Of a DNA stretch of 64,000 nt, positions 27,808 through 38,349 are shown in pieces; within the stretch, counting starts at the first letter, position 1, and each line of letters begins with the position of its first letter. The position numbers and the translations under genes were made by a program. The stretch is from Prorocentrum cordatum (Eukaryota > Sar > Dinophyceae > Prorocentrales > Prorocentraceae), in assembly GCA_963575745.1 (NCBI GenBank), contig CAUYUJ010003958.1, forward strand, positions 1 through 64,000, in the 5' to 3' direction. A model generated the notes under the pieces. The model made no database searches. It was not told the origin of the DNA and was given only the letters and a program-made list of their open reading frames with translations.

Positions 27808-28946
27808 GCCACCAATCTAGGAGGCGGGGCGGCGCGCGTCGGGGCGGGCTCGGGGAATGGCAGCGGGCATAAGGGATCGGCGACGGCGTTGGGCCACCAA
27901 CTCCTGTCAACGTCGCCGATGGCGCCCCTCTCCTCGGCCTCCGCGTCGAGGTCGTACGCGCTGGCGTCGGCCAGCGCCAGCTTGAAGTCTCGAGCTGATC
28001 GCAAGTGGCGCCTGAACTTCAGAGCCTTGTAGAACCTGACGGGGTCGGCCCTCCTCTTCCTGTGAGCTGGCTCGGCGTCGCCGCCGCCGACGCTGACCTG
28101 CTGGCGCTGGCGCTTGGGCGGCGGCAGCTGCAGCGCGAGGTCCTCGTACGAGGTCAGCGCTCCTGGTGCCAGTGGTCGAGCCTGCCTCGCAGACGCCCTG
28201 GGCGGGCGATGCGCGCGCCGCCATCGTCGGACGATGGCTCGCGTCGGGTGGTTCGGCACGAGACCTGCCAGCATGAATCGAGCGCACAACTTGAACGACG
28301 CCAGCACGACCTCCGAAGTGGACACAAGCACGCTGGCCAGCACAGGAAGACTCAACAAGAATACGTGGCACACTGAGTCCAACACGTCTGCCGCCGCCGA
28401 ACGGCGGTTCACAGTGAAACGGGTACCAACGGCTCTGTCAACAATCATCTCCAGCAGGCTCGGGAGATGCGATGGGTCATCTACGTCTTCTTGCATGCTG
28501 GCAGGGACGGGCACGACCTGCGACAGCTGCCAGACGTCGGACACCTCGTAGTGGACAAATCCAAATGACACTGCAGCTGATGCTGGAGAAGTCACCAGAG
28601 CAGCAGCGCGGCGGTCCTTGGCGTCGCTACACGACGTCTCCAGAGACCATTGGCACGAACAATACCCAACAACGCTCATGCCACGACCGCCCTCGAACTG
28701 ATCCACCAAACTCTGAGGCACCACCTCCCCGTCGTCCGGGCGCCCGACAAGCAAAGCAGAAAACTGGCCGTGCGTGGGCGGCGGCGCAGGCGCCCGTCTG
28801 CGCCGAGGTCGCGCGCGCCGATCGGCGACGGTCGGCGGGCCGCCGACGCCGTCGGACTCAACGGCCACAGCGCCGCCGCCAACATCACTGCCAGCGTCGC
28901 CCGCGTCCCCTCCGATGCCATCTTCGGCGACGGCAGTCTCTGCCAT
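27808..28946 (-). CDS. Gene B block 1
   Basis: The first ATG is at 28946 (MAETAVAEDGIGGDAGDAGS), 40 bp downstream of the SL relic. The N-terminus is Asp/Gly and Arg/Pro rich. An ordered part follows: VVGYCSCQWSLETSCSDAKD, FVHYEVSDVWQLSQVVPV and a hydrophobic stretch near VLDSVCHVFLLSLPVLASVL that may be a membrane or buried helix. Basic motifs (PPPKRQRQQ, HRKRRADPVRFYKALKFRR) could act as nuclear localisation signals. The frame is lost at the G7 (plus-strand C7) run at 27801-27807. Confidence 0.65.
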
Positions 28947-28985
28947 GGGCTCGCTGGAGCCCACGGCGCGGTCAAAGCAAAATGC

Positions 28986-29007
28986 TTTGAGCCAAAATGG
29001 CTACGGA
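28986..29007 (-). other. Spliced-leader relic at 5' end of gene B
   Basis: On the minus strand, 21 of 22 positions match the SL (only the last base differs). It is followed at once by GCATTTTGCTTTGA, which resembles a second, decayed SL (28985-28972), and 40 bp on by the first ATG of gene B. Confidence 0.9.
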
Positions 29008-30160
29008 GACGGACAACGAGCAGGGGGGGTCCAATAGCAGCCCAAAAGTCACATCTTAGAGGGTGGGGCTTCTGTAAGCCCGAAAGCGGTCATATCATCT
29101 TATAGGGTGGAGGGTCGGCATAAACCTTAAATCTCAATGTTAAAGTTTTGATGGTGCCCCCCGTAGTGCCAGATCAAGCTCGTTTATTCAACCCTCCGTC
29201 TGTTGTTGTGGAAGAAGGTTAGGTGGCAACGGTGGACCGAAGGGTCCCAGGCGCCACAAGTGCACGCCCATGGCGCGACATCCGTGCAACTCTCATGAGA
29301 CCGTGAAGATAGGTAGACGAGGGGGGCGGGGGGGGGTGAGGTGGTATGAACAAGCATGCGAGCGGTCGGGGGTCCGACGACCGCACCTTTCCTCTTCGGC
29401 CCGCAATGTTTCTTGCGCGGGTGTTCCAGGGGCCCCGGCTCGACCGTGGCAGCGGTAGAACCTTGAAAGTTTCATCTTAGAGTTCGGGGCGTCGCTCGCC
29501 TCACGCCCCTTCCTCTCCGCAACCCCCCCCCCCCCTTCTCATCCACTCCTCCTTCTCCTCCTTCGCCCCATGCAGTGGGACAGAAAAGAAGTCGAGACGT
29601 GCAATATGGGGACACATTGCAGGAGCTCTAAACCGATATGTTCTCAACCATTCTCAACCATTCTCAAACTCACCCAAAACCCCCAGTAGCGGCCCACTGA
29701 TTTTAACATACGGTGGGCAATACCCCGTCACAGTTAAAGGAAAGCCGTGACGTATCTGCGCGCAGCGGGCGCCATGGCGCGAGCTTCGGGCGGGGGGCAA
29801 TTGGGCTTAACTGATGTCCGAAGGCCGCGGGGCCGCGGGATGCAACCCTGGACGCCCGCGGCCATCCCTAAATAACATTTTGGGGCTGGGTGAACCTACT
29901 CACACGACCCATATGCTTACATGTTACTTGGTGTGCGAATGTTGTTTGCCCCGAATCCACCTACGCGAGGAATGCGACGCGGAGTTGCGACACCAGGTAA
30001 GACATCGGCGCATGCATGGCGCGTAAAACAAAAGCGCGGCACAAACCAGATCGGGCGCATCATATTCAGTCGCGAAATAACCCATCGCGCCAACCCCGCG
30101 CGGGGCCCGCGCAAAGATCACGACGGATTCCTCGGGGGCGCCCAATGTTCGGGCCAGGCC
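29008..30160. other. Intergenic, no gene recognised
   Basis: Holds weakly repeated words (ATCTTAGAGGGTGGGGCTTC near 29055, ATCTTATAGGGTGG near 29095, ATCTTAGAGTTCGGGGC near 29473) and a triple ATTCTCAACC near 29640. No domain-like frame. Confidence 0.4.
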
Positions 30161-30164
30161 TTTA

Positions 30165-30450
30165 CAGCCCCGAGGGGGGTCGCACCCGCGAGGGGGGTCG
30201 CACCCGCGAGAGGGGTCGCACCCGCGAGGAGGGTCGCACCCGGGAGAGGGGGTCGCAGCCCCGATCGAGGGGGGTCGCACCCGCGAGGGGGGTCGCACCC
30301 GCGAGGGGGGTCGCACCCAGGAGGGGGGTCGCACCCAGGAGGGGGGTCGCAGCCCCGAGGGGGGTCGCACCCGCGAGGGGGGTCGCACCCGCGAGGGGGG
30401 TCGCAGCCGGGAGGGGGGTCGCAGCCCCGAGGGGGGTCGCACCCGAGGGC
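30165..30450. repeat. 18-bp minisatellite, second array
   Basis: About 16 units of the same GGGTCGCACCCGCGAGGG and GGGTCGCAGCCCCGAGGG variants as 11450-12620, including the CCCGGGAGAG variant, in the same orientation. Confidence 0.95.
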
Positions 30451-30476
30451 CTCGCGCCTCCACGCCTCCACGTTCC

Positions 30477-30613
30477 TCCTCCTCCTTCTTCTCCTCCTCG
30501 TCGTCGTCCTCCTCCTCCCTCCTCCGCCTCCTCCTCCTCCTCCTCCTCCTCCTCCTCCTCCTCGTCCTCCTCCTCCTCCTCCTCCTCCTCCTCCTCCTCC
30601 TCCTCCTCCATCC
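30477..30613. repeat. (CCT)n microsatellite
   Basis: A near-continuous CCT triplet run, with CGT interruptions at its start, directly after the 18-bp array. Confidence 0.95.
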
Positions 30614-30659
30614 TCCCTCATTTTTTTTCAAATGGGTCGTCGCTTACGCAGACGGGGCG

Positions 30660-30890
30660 CCCAACGTCGCACCTGACCAGTCGGGCCGAACCGAACCGGA
30701 GCGGCCACTCAAACCGAATCGAACCGGTCGGACCCAACCGCGCGAAAACCGGAACCGAACCGAACCAGCGGCAGGCCCAAGCCGAACCGGCCGAAACAAG
30801 ACCGATGCCAAACCGAACCGGCCAAGCAAAACCGACCCGGCTGCAGAACCGGACCGAACCGAACCGAACCGGACCGATCCCTTCATGTGC
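30660..30890. repeat. ACCGAACCGG-type degenerate repeat, second locus
   Basis: The same ACCGAACC, GAACCGG and GAACCGAACC words as at 11100-11300, again close to an 18-bp minisatellite array but on its other side. Confidence 0.85.
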
Positions 30891-31098
30891 AAGGGTCTTG
30901 GAAGGACATTTTGGATTTTTTTCGAGCGGGGCGCCTTGACCCAGGAGGCAAGGATGCAAAGGTACCCTTAGGAACATTGCCCATCCTCACTGTGCGGGTT
31001 GACTGTAACTCCTCGCTGTCGCACCCCGAGGCCGGTCGAAAGGGCAGGCCAAGAATTTCGCCTGAGAGCTCCTCACCATCTGTAATTCCAGGCTTATA

Positions 31099-31480
31099 AT
31101 TTGCAAGGGTTCCACGGATGGACGGCGGCCCGGTTTCACTATGTGGCTTTCGCCAAAGCGCCGCGCACATTTCTCCTAAAAGTTTGCAAGAGCTTCACCG
31201 ATGGAGGGCGGGGCGGCTCTTTTTCAAAATGTGGCTCTCGCCTTAGCGCCGCGCGAATTCGTTTGAAGAGTTTGCTTTCAAGGGTTCTTATGGTTGACGA
31301 CCCTGAAATGGTGTTCCGGAACGACGTCGGAATGTCAGGGCGCAGCAGTCCCGTTGATCCGTGATGTGAAGTCCCAGGAATGGAGTTCTGGCACGATTTA
31401 GGACCATCAAGACGCAGCAGTAACAATGATTCGCGGTGTTCATGTCCCCAGAAAAGGCGTTCCGGTAAATTCCAGATTCT
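31099..31480. repeat. Two adjoining degenerate tandem repeats (83 bp, then 73 bp)
   Basis: TTTGCAAG begins units at about 31100 and 31183 (each with ATGTGGCT-TCGCC and GCGCCGCGC). From 31300 a second set shows TTCCGG or TTCTGG anchors at about 31312, 31386 and 31459, a 73-bp spacing. The second set shares GGAATGGAGTTCTGG with the 1636-2050 array. Confidence 0.75.
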
Positions 31481-32099
31481 CAAACGATTGTCTTCAAACG
31501 GGGCACTTCCCTGTGAAAATGAATCCGTGTAGGGGCCTACGAAGGAGCTCGGAAGGAGGGTGTTTTTGAATATCGTTCGTGAGCCTTGGGTTCGCACTGG
31601 TCCTCACTTGATCGCTCGGCCTCCTCCTCCACCTCGCTCCGTCGATTTTTCGTTGCTCCCATCATACCCAGGGACCATATCCCAGAAATAATTTCGAGCA
31701 TGCAGGAAAGCATCGAAGCAATCTCGAACGATAGTCGCATCCCACAGCCCGGCACGCGAATTCCCCACAAGGTCGGCACTTCCTTGGTGCTGGATAATCG
31801 TATCTTTTTGGTGACTTGTTGTTCGCTCCTCCTGCTCCTCCTCCTCATCCTCCTCGTCGCCAGGCCCTCCTTCGAGGACGACACTTCGCGCGCCGAGCCC
31901 AGCGTTGTGCGGTTTTCTTCGCGTCCTCGCGCCGCCTCCCTGCAGAACGGCGCCTCCCTAACCCAAGCCGCAGTTCACGACGCGCGATACTGTGCGGCAG
32001 AGATGGAGCCTACGGATGAGAACTTCCCATCGCGTCTCAAAGGCCGCGCTGGCGCGCGGGCACTTCAGTGCGGGTCGGTGACCTCGGCGGGCGCGGTAG

Positions 32100-32146
32100 C
32101 ATGCTGATGTCGACAACGGCAGCAACTATGATGATAATGCTGCTGC

Positions 32147-32178
<32 letters not shown>

Positions 32179-32182
32179 GTGG

Positions 32183-32243
<61 letters not shown>

Positions 32244-32705
32244 AGCGCAGATGGTGGCGATCAGTGCGATGACGACGGCAAAGCCAACGACGGCGTCGAC
32301 GCTGGTGACGATGACGACAATGGTGCCCATGTGTCGGTGATGGAAGTGGGCGTGATGATGATGGCGGCACTGGCGGCGCTCCAGAGTTCGTGATGACGTC
32401 GAGCTGGGCATTACTTTTTCCTTGTCCTACCACTCCTACTTCAGCCCTTCTTCTCCTCCTCCAACTCCTCCTTGTCCTCCCCCTCCTCCTCCTCCTCCTC
32501 CTCCTCTTCCTCCTCCTCCTCCAACTCCCCCATCCTTCCGCTTCCACTCCTTATCCTCCTCCCCCTCCTCCTCCTCCTTTTCCTCGTTCTTCTCGCGCTC
32601 CCCCTCCTCCCATTCGTCCTCCCCCTCCTCCTTCTTCTTCTCCTCTCCTCTCCTCCTCCTCCTCCTCCTCCTCCTCCTCCTCCTCCTCCTCGTCCTCCTC
32701 CTCCC
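32100..32705. repeat. (GAT)n and (CCT)n microsatellites
   Basis: A pure (ATG)n/(GAT)n run at about 32125-32245, then 200 bp of mixed triplets, then interrupted (CCT)n at 32440-32705. Frames through them give only homopolymer peptides. 31500-32100 and 32706-33600 show no gene I can support. Confidence 0.95.
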
Positions 32706-33631
32706 ATGCCCTCCCTGAAGCCCTCTTCAAAGACTTGGCAAATGAAACGCGCCTTGGTCGTCCAAACTTGGCCGGACCAATACATTCACACGAATCGGAC
32801 AAAACCGAACTGACACGCAAGCCTATGGCTTAGTGCGCAAGGGACCTCCATGCATGGGCAAGGTGCTCCGAAAACTTGAGGCTGTCACCATTATCGAGCC
32901 GCATCTAAAATCAACATGCACATAAGGCGCTGGCACTTTGCGCTGGCCCCAATTCATGGTCTAAATCGAAAGCGCGTGCCACATTACTTTGCACAGCGAA
33001 CAAGCGCATTCCACAGGACGGGGTCATGTTGTCCTAAGACCCCAGTCGGCGGCCACAAAAGAATTCAGCGTAACGCCGCGGAAGGGAAAGGGTGGGATGG
33101 GAAGGATGTCAGATATGGCGTGCGTGCACCGGGTTTGCCTTACTCTCCTCATCTGCCCACTTCTTCGCTCCGCCGCCTTCCTGTCCCTCCGCAGCCTTCC
33201 CCCCCCGTGGCCGCACAGGCATCTCAGCGGCCCCGCCGACAAGACGCTGGCCTGTCTTGGGGGACTCCAGCGTGGCCGCGGGGGCCGATCTACTCCGCAA
33301 ATGTGCTGTCTTGAAGAAAGAGAGGGGCTCCTCCAACTTATGGTGGTGGTGGTGGTGGAAAACAGGCCCATCACAAAGGTCAAAGGTCCAAACCGCTTTT
33401 CCCTGGACTGGCTTTACATCCCGTTTGACTTCCCTCGGCTACCCGCATTTTTTCGTCGCGGCGCGGCAGAAACGATTCGCTCGGACGCGGCGAGGCCAAC
33501 AGCCAGCCGCGACTGGTCCGCGACGAGACGAGGTCTGGACTGGGCGGTCTCCGAGTTGTAACTCAAGCCTCTGGCGACCATTCGAAACGATCCAAAAACC
33601 CCTGGAACGATTACACCCGAGAAAAACCCAG

Positions 33632-33770
33632 TCAGTGGATCGACCGGGAACCCGGGAACCCGGGAACCCGGAACCCGGGAACCCGGAACCCACCGAAATC
33701 GGCCCGGAACCAATAGACCAGGAACCCAGGGACCCGGAGCAGGGAACCCAGGAACTCAGCCGGCCACCAA
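33632..33770. repeat. GGGAACCC minisatellite
   Basis: ACCCGGGAACCCGGGA words in tandem, grading into looser GGAACCC copies to about 33770. No gene is apparent from here to 34380. Confidence 0.9.
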
Positions 33771-34379
33771 AATCGGCGGGACACTTCCGCCAAATGTTTC
33801 ACGCTAGGACCCTTTCAATGCAAGGACTGATAGGGGAATTTCGGCGAAGCTCTGCTGGTAGAAAATATCCCGAGGCGAGAAAACCTCCACGAGCTCACGA
33901 ACGCGCTTGAAAATCTCAGAAAATTTCAGGGGCGGCAAATCGGGGGGGGGGGGTAACAACGGGTGGGGTAGCGAATCGTCCACGTGCAGCTGACAACCTG
34001 GCGCAGGAGGCGCCAGCGCCAATATATCGAGGAACGCGTCTGGCGGCGGGGCCGAAACCAGCTGCATGAAACAAGATTCGTAACACTTCCCCTTTCCCAC
34101 GAAAATCCTTGCGTTCGACCGGGTCCTGCTCCTCCCCGACCTTCCGACGTCGTGACTTGTTCTTGCAAGCTGTGGGCCCAGAAGTTCCCCTCTCCCAGGG
34201 CCAGGCTTTCATCCCGAGCAGCCTTTCTCCGAATGGGCTTGCCTACAGGAGTACTTGCTCACTGGCGTAGACAACTGGTCCACTGCGCCCCTCCTACAGT
34301 TTGGCCTTGCACGGTCGAACTATGAACAAGGTCTGCATGGTTTCCTATGTACCCGCGCCCCAACAATCGCCCAACGAGG

Positions 34380-34895
34380 GTCAAACGAGTAAAGTCGAGT
34401 TGAGTCGAGTGGAGCAGAGTAGAGAAGAGTAGATGAATCTAGTGGAGTAGGACCGACAGGTCCCAGGGGGTGCTCCCCGGGGGTGGTCCCGGCGGGGGTC
34501 ACGGGGGTAATATGACTGATTCTATACTAGGGCCCAACTCCAGCAGCTCCCCCTCCTTCTCCTTATCTCCTCCCCCTTCCACCGCGCAAAGGATCCAGGG
34601 GTGGCCACTGGAGGAGGAGAGAGGAGGAGGAGGACAATGAGGAGGAGGAGGAGGAGGAGGAGGAGGAGGAGGAGGAGGAGCCGGAGGAAAAGCAGCAAAG
34701 GTTCCCCTCTCACCCTCTTTTCCTCCACCCCTCCTCCCCCTCGTCTTCCTCCTCCTCCTCCTTCTCCTCCTCTTCCTCCTCCTCGTCTTCCTCCTTCTCC
34801 TCCTACTGGTCGTCGATGTGCTTCAGGGTCGGTGGCATCGGCCGTCAGGCCCTCTCAATATATAGTGGAAAAGGACAGAGTAGAGTAGAGCATAC
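34380..34895. repeat. GAGTA pentamers and paired AGG/CCT arrays
   Basis: GAGT(A/C)GAGT words at 34388-34450 and GAGTAGAGTAGAG at 34877-34889. Between them lie (AGG)n at 34610-34690 and (CCT)n at 34740-34805 in opposite sense. The second GAGTA patch abuts the YR element; the other flank of that element (from 40828) is also GAGTA repeat. Confidence 0.85.
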
Positions 34896-34903
34896 TAAAA
34901 AAG

Positions 34904-35034
34904 GGACTCTCTGTTTCTTACTCGCGCCGAGCTCAAACATTCAAGCATCGTGGCCACTCGAGCAAAGTCAGGACGAGCGGCGGGGCCAGACATACTACCA
35001 CAAGCACGACACTGGCCCCGCGGCGAAATCCAGG
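34904..35034 (-). repeat. YR element repeat B2
   Basis: 131 bp, beginning GGACTCTCTGTTTCTTA on the plus strand and ending AATCCAGGC. Nearly identical to B1 at 35132-35268; contains GACGAGCGGCGGGGCCAGAC. Confidence 0.92.
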
Positions 35035-35078
35035 CTGTACCCTGGGTCTCGCAGACGGGTGGGGACATGAAAGGGCGG

Positions 35079-35127
35079 GCAGGCTTGAGCCAAGACCCGA
35101 CGCGAGAGGTGGCAGTCGACCCTATTA
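35079..35127 (-). repeat. YR element repeat A2
   Basis: 42 consecutive bases (35079-35120) are identical to 40766-40807, and similarity extends a few bases each side (CATGAA-GGGCG inward, CTATT outward). On the minus strand it contains TCTTGGCTCAAG, the 3' end of the SL. Confidence 0.92.
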
Positions 35128-35131
35128 TCAA

Positions 35132-35268
35132 GGACTCTCTGTTTCTTACCGGCGCCGAGTTCAAACATTCAAAAACCGTTCTCGGCCACTCGAGCACAGT
35201 CAGGACGAGCGGCGGGGCCAGACATACGACAACACGCGCGACACTGGCCCCGCGGCGAGATCCAGGCA
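35132..35268 (-). repeat. YR element repeat B1
   Basis: 137 bp, a close copy of B2; a few substitutions and a 6-bp length difference near CAAAAACCGTTCTCGGCC. It lies 5 bp from A2. Confidence 0.92.
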
Positions 35269-35404
35269 GCATCCACATTCCCAAACTCTTATCTTGAGAG
35301 CCTAGGCGAAGATATATGTACAAAACTCATGTGTAACGATGCCACCGCACGAAGGTGCACCGAAAGCCAAACTGGCGATGCATGGATGGAGACAGCTGGC
35401 GGTT

Positions 35405-36660
35405 CTACTTAAACAATCTGGGCCAGACACCAGGGGGGTTGTCCTGGGTCGCCCAGGGCGTGGCCAGCGCAAGCACGCTAGATCCTTTGAAAGAAACGTC
35501 ATGGAGGTCCACTCGGACCATGGGCTCAGGGCGCGAAGCGAAGCTGGCGGCTGTGCTTGCCTGCATGTAGATCAACATCGTACGGGTCTGGGGCCATCTT
35601 CCTCGAGGCCGAGCGGATTCCCCGTCTTCCGTCGCTTCAGGGCCGTGGCACCGCCAGCTCCGAGGGCCCCCATGTCAAGGTCTCCTCCTTTCCCTGTGGG
35701 CAGGCCGAGCGCACGACAGAGGGCAACCAATCTTCTCCTGAATCCTCCATGCCCCATCGGCCAGAGGCGGGTGGAGAAAGAGAGGCGAGCAAAGACGGCC
35801 GAGAGCAGTTGGATAACCTGCACATCGTCGATTCGAAAAGACTGCGCCCTGGCCCCCAGCCGCTTCGTCTTCGGCTCTCGAATGGACCAGCGCAAATGGG
35901 CGACTGCACGCAAGACGTCAACAGGAAATATTAGATCGCCCCTTTCCGCGCTCAGAAACTCCACGGGCCTCAGCATGCCGCGCAGCCCGCGGCCAGCCAG
36001 GCCCCGACCCGAGGCCGGCCCCAGTGGGGCACGAGCGTGACAAGGGGCCTCAGGACGGTCACGGGCATGGCGACGCGGTGGCTTCCAGGCTCCTGATCCA
36101 ACCAGCTGTAGGCCGCATCCCATGCTCTCCCGAGGGAACGTCGGAACTCCCCGCGGACTCCCGAAACTGCATTGATCGTCGCGGACAGCTTGTAGTAGGC
36201 GGCACCCGGACACCACGGGAAGTGAAGTGGCCGTACTCCTCCAGCAGCGCGTTGATCAAGTAGACGTCGGGCTCCTTCGCTCCCAGGTTATCGGCCAGGC
36301 GGTGGCCGCGCCCCTGGAGCCAGCTGTCGAACCGCTGCAAGCAGACGAACCTCCGCCCGCGGGTCCGTTCTCCGACGGAACGTCCCCTCGGCGGCGGAGC
36401 GGAACGGGCGGCCGCGCGGGCGGGGTCACCGCGGGCGGGTGGAGGCCCACCAGCAGGAGCGGTTCGGGATCCAGCCCGCAAGTCCGCTAGGGCCCCGGCC
36501 CCTGCCAAATCGGAGGGCCTCGCTCGACCAGACTCACGAGGCCGAGACCGTCGCCGCGTGCGCCGCGAGGCCCGCGCGCCAGCCCTCCCCGGGGAAGCCG
36601 CCGAAGACGCCCTGGTCGAAGAAGGCCCCGCGTCCGCGCCGAACTCGCCCGGCACGTCCA
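35405..36660 (-). pseudogene. YR element tyrosine recombinase
   Basis: Integrase of the phage-type tyrosine recombinase class, which would insert the circular cDNA. The N-terminal helical domain reads FDSWLQGRGHRLADNLG and INALLEEYGHFTSRGV. The catalytic domain reads AMPVTVLRPLVTLVPHWG, WSIREPKTKRLGARAQSF, FRRRLVALCRALGLPTG, LDMGALGAGGAT, then after a one-base frame change EDGESARPRGRW and TRTMLIYMQ, whose Tyr (35567-35569) is the presumed nucleophile. As I recall the dinoflagellate family, the box before GGAT usually contains Arg; here it reads LGAGGAT, so a catalytic Arg may be lost. Frame changes near 35640, 36060 and 36200. Confidence 0.7.
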
Positions 36661-36819
36661 ACGTCGGCCGACGCCTGAAGAGGCGCCGGTAGACGCGATG
36701 TCACCGCGCCCAGGCGGCGGCGGCGCTGGGGCTCCTGCAACGGCGCGGGCGCCCACCCGAAGACGAGGCGCCCCTGGGCCGCCAGCGGGGCGGGCGCCGC
36801 GGGCGCCCGCGAGTCCGCC

Positions 36820-37210
36820 CCCTACGACCCTGGTTCGGCATGCCAAGACGGCGGAGGCCGACGCGGGTCTTCGATACCCCCCCCCCCCCGCGTCGGGGCG
36901 TCGGACAGGTTGAACCTCGAAGGGGAGAAGCCAAAACCTGGGCGCGGGCATCCCCCCCCACCGTGATCGCGCCAATCTGACCGAAGGTGAACGGCCCTTC
37001 GCACTAGAGCACATCGCGACGCGGGAGCCCAGGATCCCAGAGATTCGGCGGCCCCCCTCCTTCCCGCGCCGCGCCTTCCAGCCAGCCCTTTCCGACGGCG
37101 GCAGGTTGATGCGCGGGCCGCTTCCAGCGCCAGCTGCGGTTCACCTCCCAGCGGCTGGTGAGGAGGATCACCATCAGTTGCTCGGAGCCTGGGTTCGAGG
37201 CGCACTGCTC
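36820..37210 (-). pseudogene. YR element RNase H-like segment
   Basis: Pieces in different frames read LTSRWEVNRSWRWKRPAH, then CSSAKGRSPSVRLARS, then FGFSPSRFNLSDAPTR. This resembles the DIRS-type RNase H series (a W...HIN-LE start, a KGRS-x-S helix, and the P-S-x-x-N-x-x-D-x-P-x-R end with the last Asp). It needs two frame corrections, so it is inactive here. Confidence 0.5.
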
Positions 37211-37359
37211 CTCATCGGCGAGCTGACGCCTGCGGACAGACACCTCGAGGACCTTTGCTACGGCCGTTGCTGCGCCGCTCGAGAAGAGGGCCGGCTCCGC
37301 ACTGTCCGCCTTCATCATGGGGGGTGGGCGTGGCCGCCAGGGCACTGACGGCGCAGCGC

Positions 37360-38255
37360 TTTCACGTCGGCCCACGCACCCATGAACGCGAGCTCCCTCT
37401 TGTAGGCAGCGCGAGGCAGCGGAAGGCCAGGGCGTTGCCGCGGCGCGCCGCGGGATCGCGGCGGTCGAAGCCCTCGGGCTCCACCCTGGACTTCTTCCCC
37501 GCCCTGCGAACATCCGAAAAGCTCGACGGCGGGGGCTCGACCATCACGAAAAGGACCCGCCGCCACCAGATAAGCCAGAGGATCCACTCTACGAGACGCA
37601 GGTCGCCGAGGTCGCACCAGACGCTGTAGCTCAAGTCCATGATGGGCCCGCAGATCAGGCCCAGCTTGACCACCTCCTGGGTGGCTCTGCCCCCGCCGCC
37701 TCCGATCTTCAGGAAATCGCAAGACAAGGCGAGAAATCGCGAGGGGTGATCCAACCACCCAAGCTCGTCGAGGACATCCTCTAAGTGGTCCGACTCAGGG
37801 CTGGCGCCCAGCTGGCCGACCTCCCTCAAGGCCACTCTCAGCGCCGACTCGAAGCGAGAGCACCCGCCGCGCCGCCCCCCACATCGCCAGAGGTGGCCGA
37901 CCATGCAGGCTGGAGCGCGGGTGCTCGCCCCTTCCCCCATTCGCGCGAGGTCCCGCTTGGAAGGGCAGCGCGGCCTGTTGCTGTGCGTGAAATTCTGGGC
38001 CATCGCGATGACGTTGCAAGCGCGAGCCCTAGCCCCCTGCCAGCACGCTCGGCGGCGCCCGCGAGGAGATCTGAGGGCGCGCCGCTGCAGCTCCCGCTCG
38101 GCGTAGGGCCGCGGCAGCGGGAAGAGCACGGTAGCGAGGCTCAGCCCAGCCTCGCGCACGGCGCTGAGCGCGGCCCTCAGGTGCCGCGGAAAAAAAAACA
38201 GCCGGTGGATGGCCATCCTGGTGAGCACCCTGCACCAGCCAAGAAGGGCCGTCAC
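37360..38255 (-). pseudogene. YR element methyltransferase-like region
   Basis: One long open frame: VIAMAQNFTHSNRPRCPSKR, RFLALSCDFLKIGGGGGRAT, KLGLICGPIMDLSYSVWCDL, RLVEWILWLIWWRRVLFVMV, EPPPSSFSDVRRAGKKSR, RRGNALAFRCLALPTRG. The arrangement (a hydrophobic strand, an acidic residue, then EPP-x-S-x-FS) resembles the PP motif of DNA methyltransferases carried by DIRS elements. The residues that would contact the cofactor are poorly kept, so a degenerate or alternative function is possible. Confidence 0.4.
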
Positions 38256-38349
38256 TCCCCCTTGGCCTTCGGCCGCCCTGGGGGGCGCGAGGCCGTCCGT
38301 CCTCCGCCTCGGCAGCCTGCTTTGCCCATGGCGCCTTCGCCGCCGCGGC

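Larger units (their letters stand above)
24216..28946 (-). pseudogene. Gene B: SL-headed gene with transposase-like motifs
   Basis: Three long protein-like blocks and one short one on the minus strand, listed separately, headed by an SL relic at 28986-29007. Frame changes at a C7 run (27801-27807) and near 26190 mean that this copy is damaged, or that small introns or base errors occur there. One clear intron of about 250 bp lies at about 25640-25890. The middle block carries TDASP and TTDMGTE, acidic signatures that could be DDE-type catalytic residues, followed by a conserved-looking helical region (GYTFGNLAKHCCQTWPQW, KWRYQTVEVVLRQLSSLREV). I infer a dinoflagellate-expanded, possibly transposase-derived family; this is not established. 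Confidence 0.55.

Noticed and set aside
32037-32411. Frames with long His, Met or Ile runs
   Set aside because: Pure (GAT)n microsatellite read in different frames.
33092-33910. 272-codon plus-strand frame with a Trp run
   Set aside because: The Trp run is a (TGG)n patch and the 3' half is the GGGAACCC satellite; no domain-like sequence.
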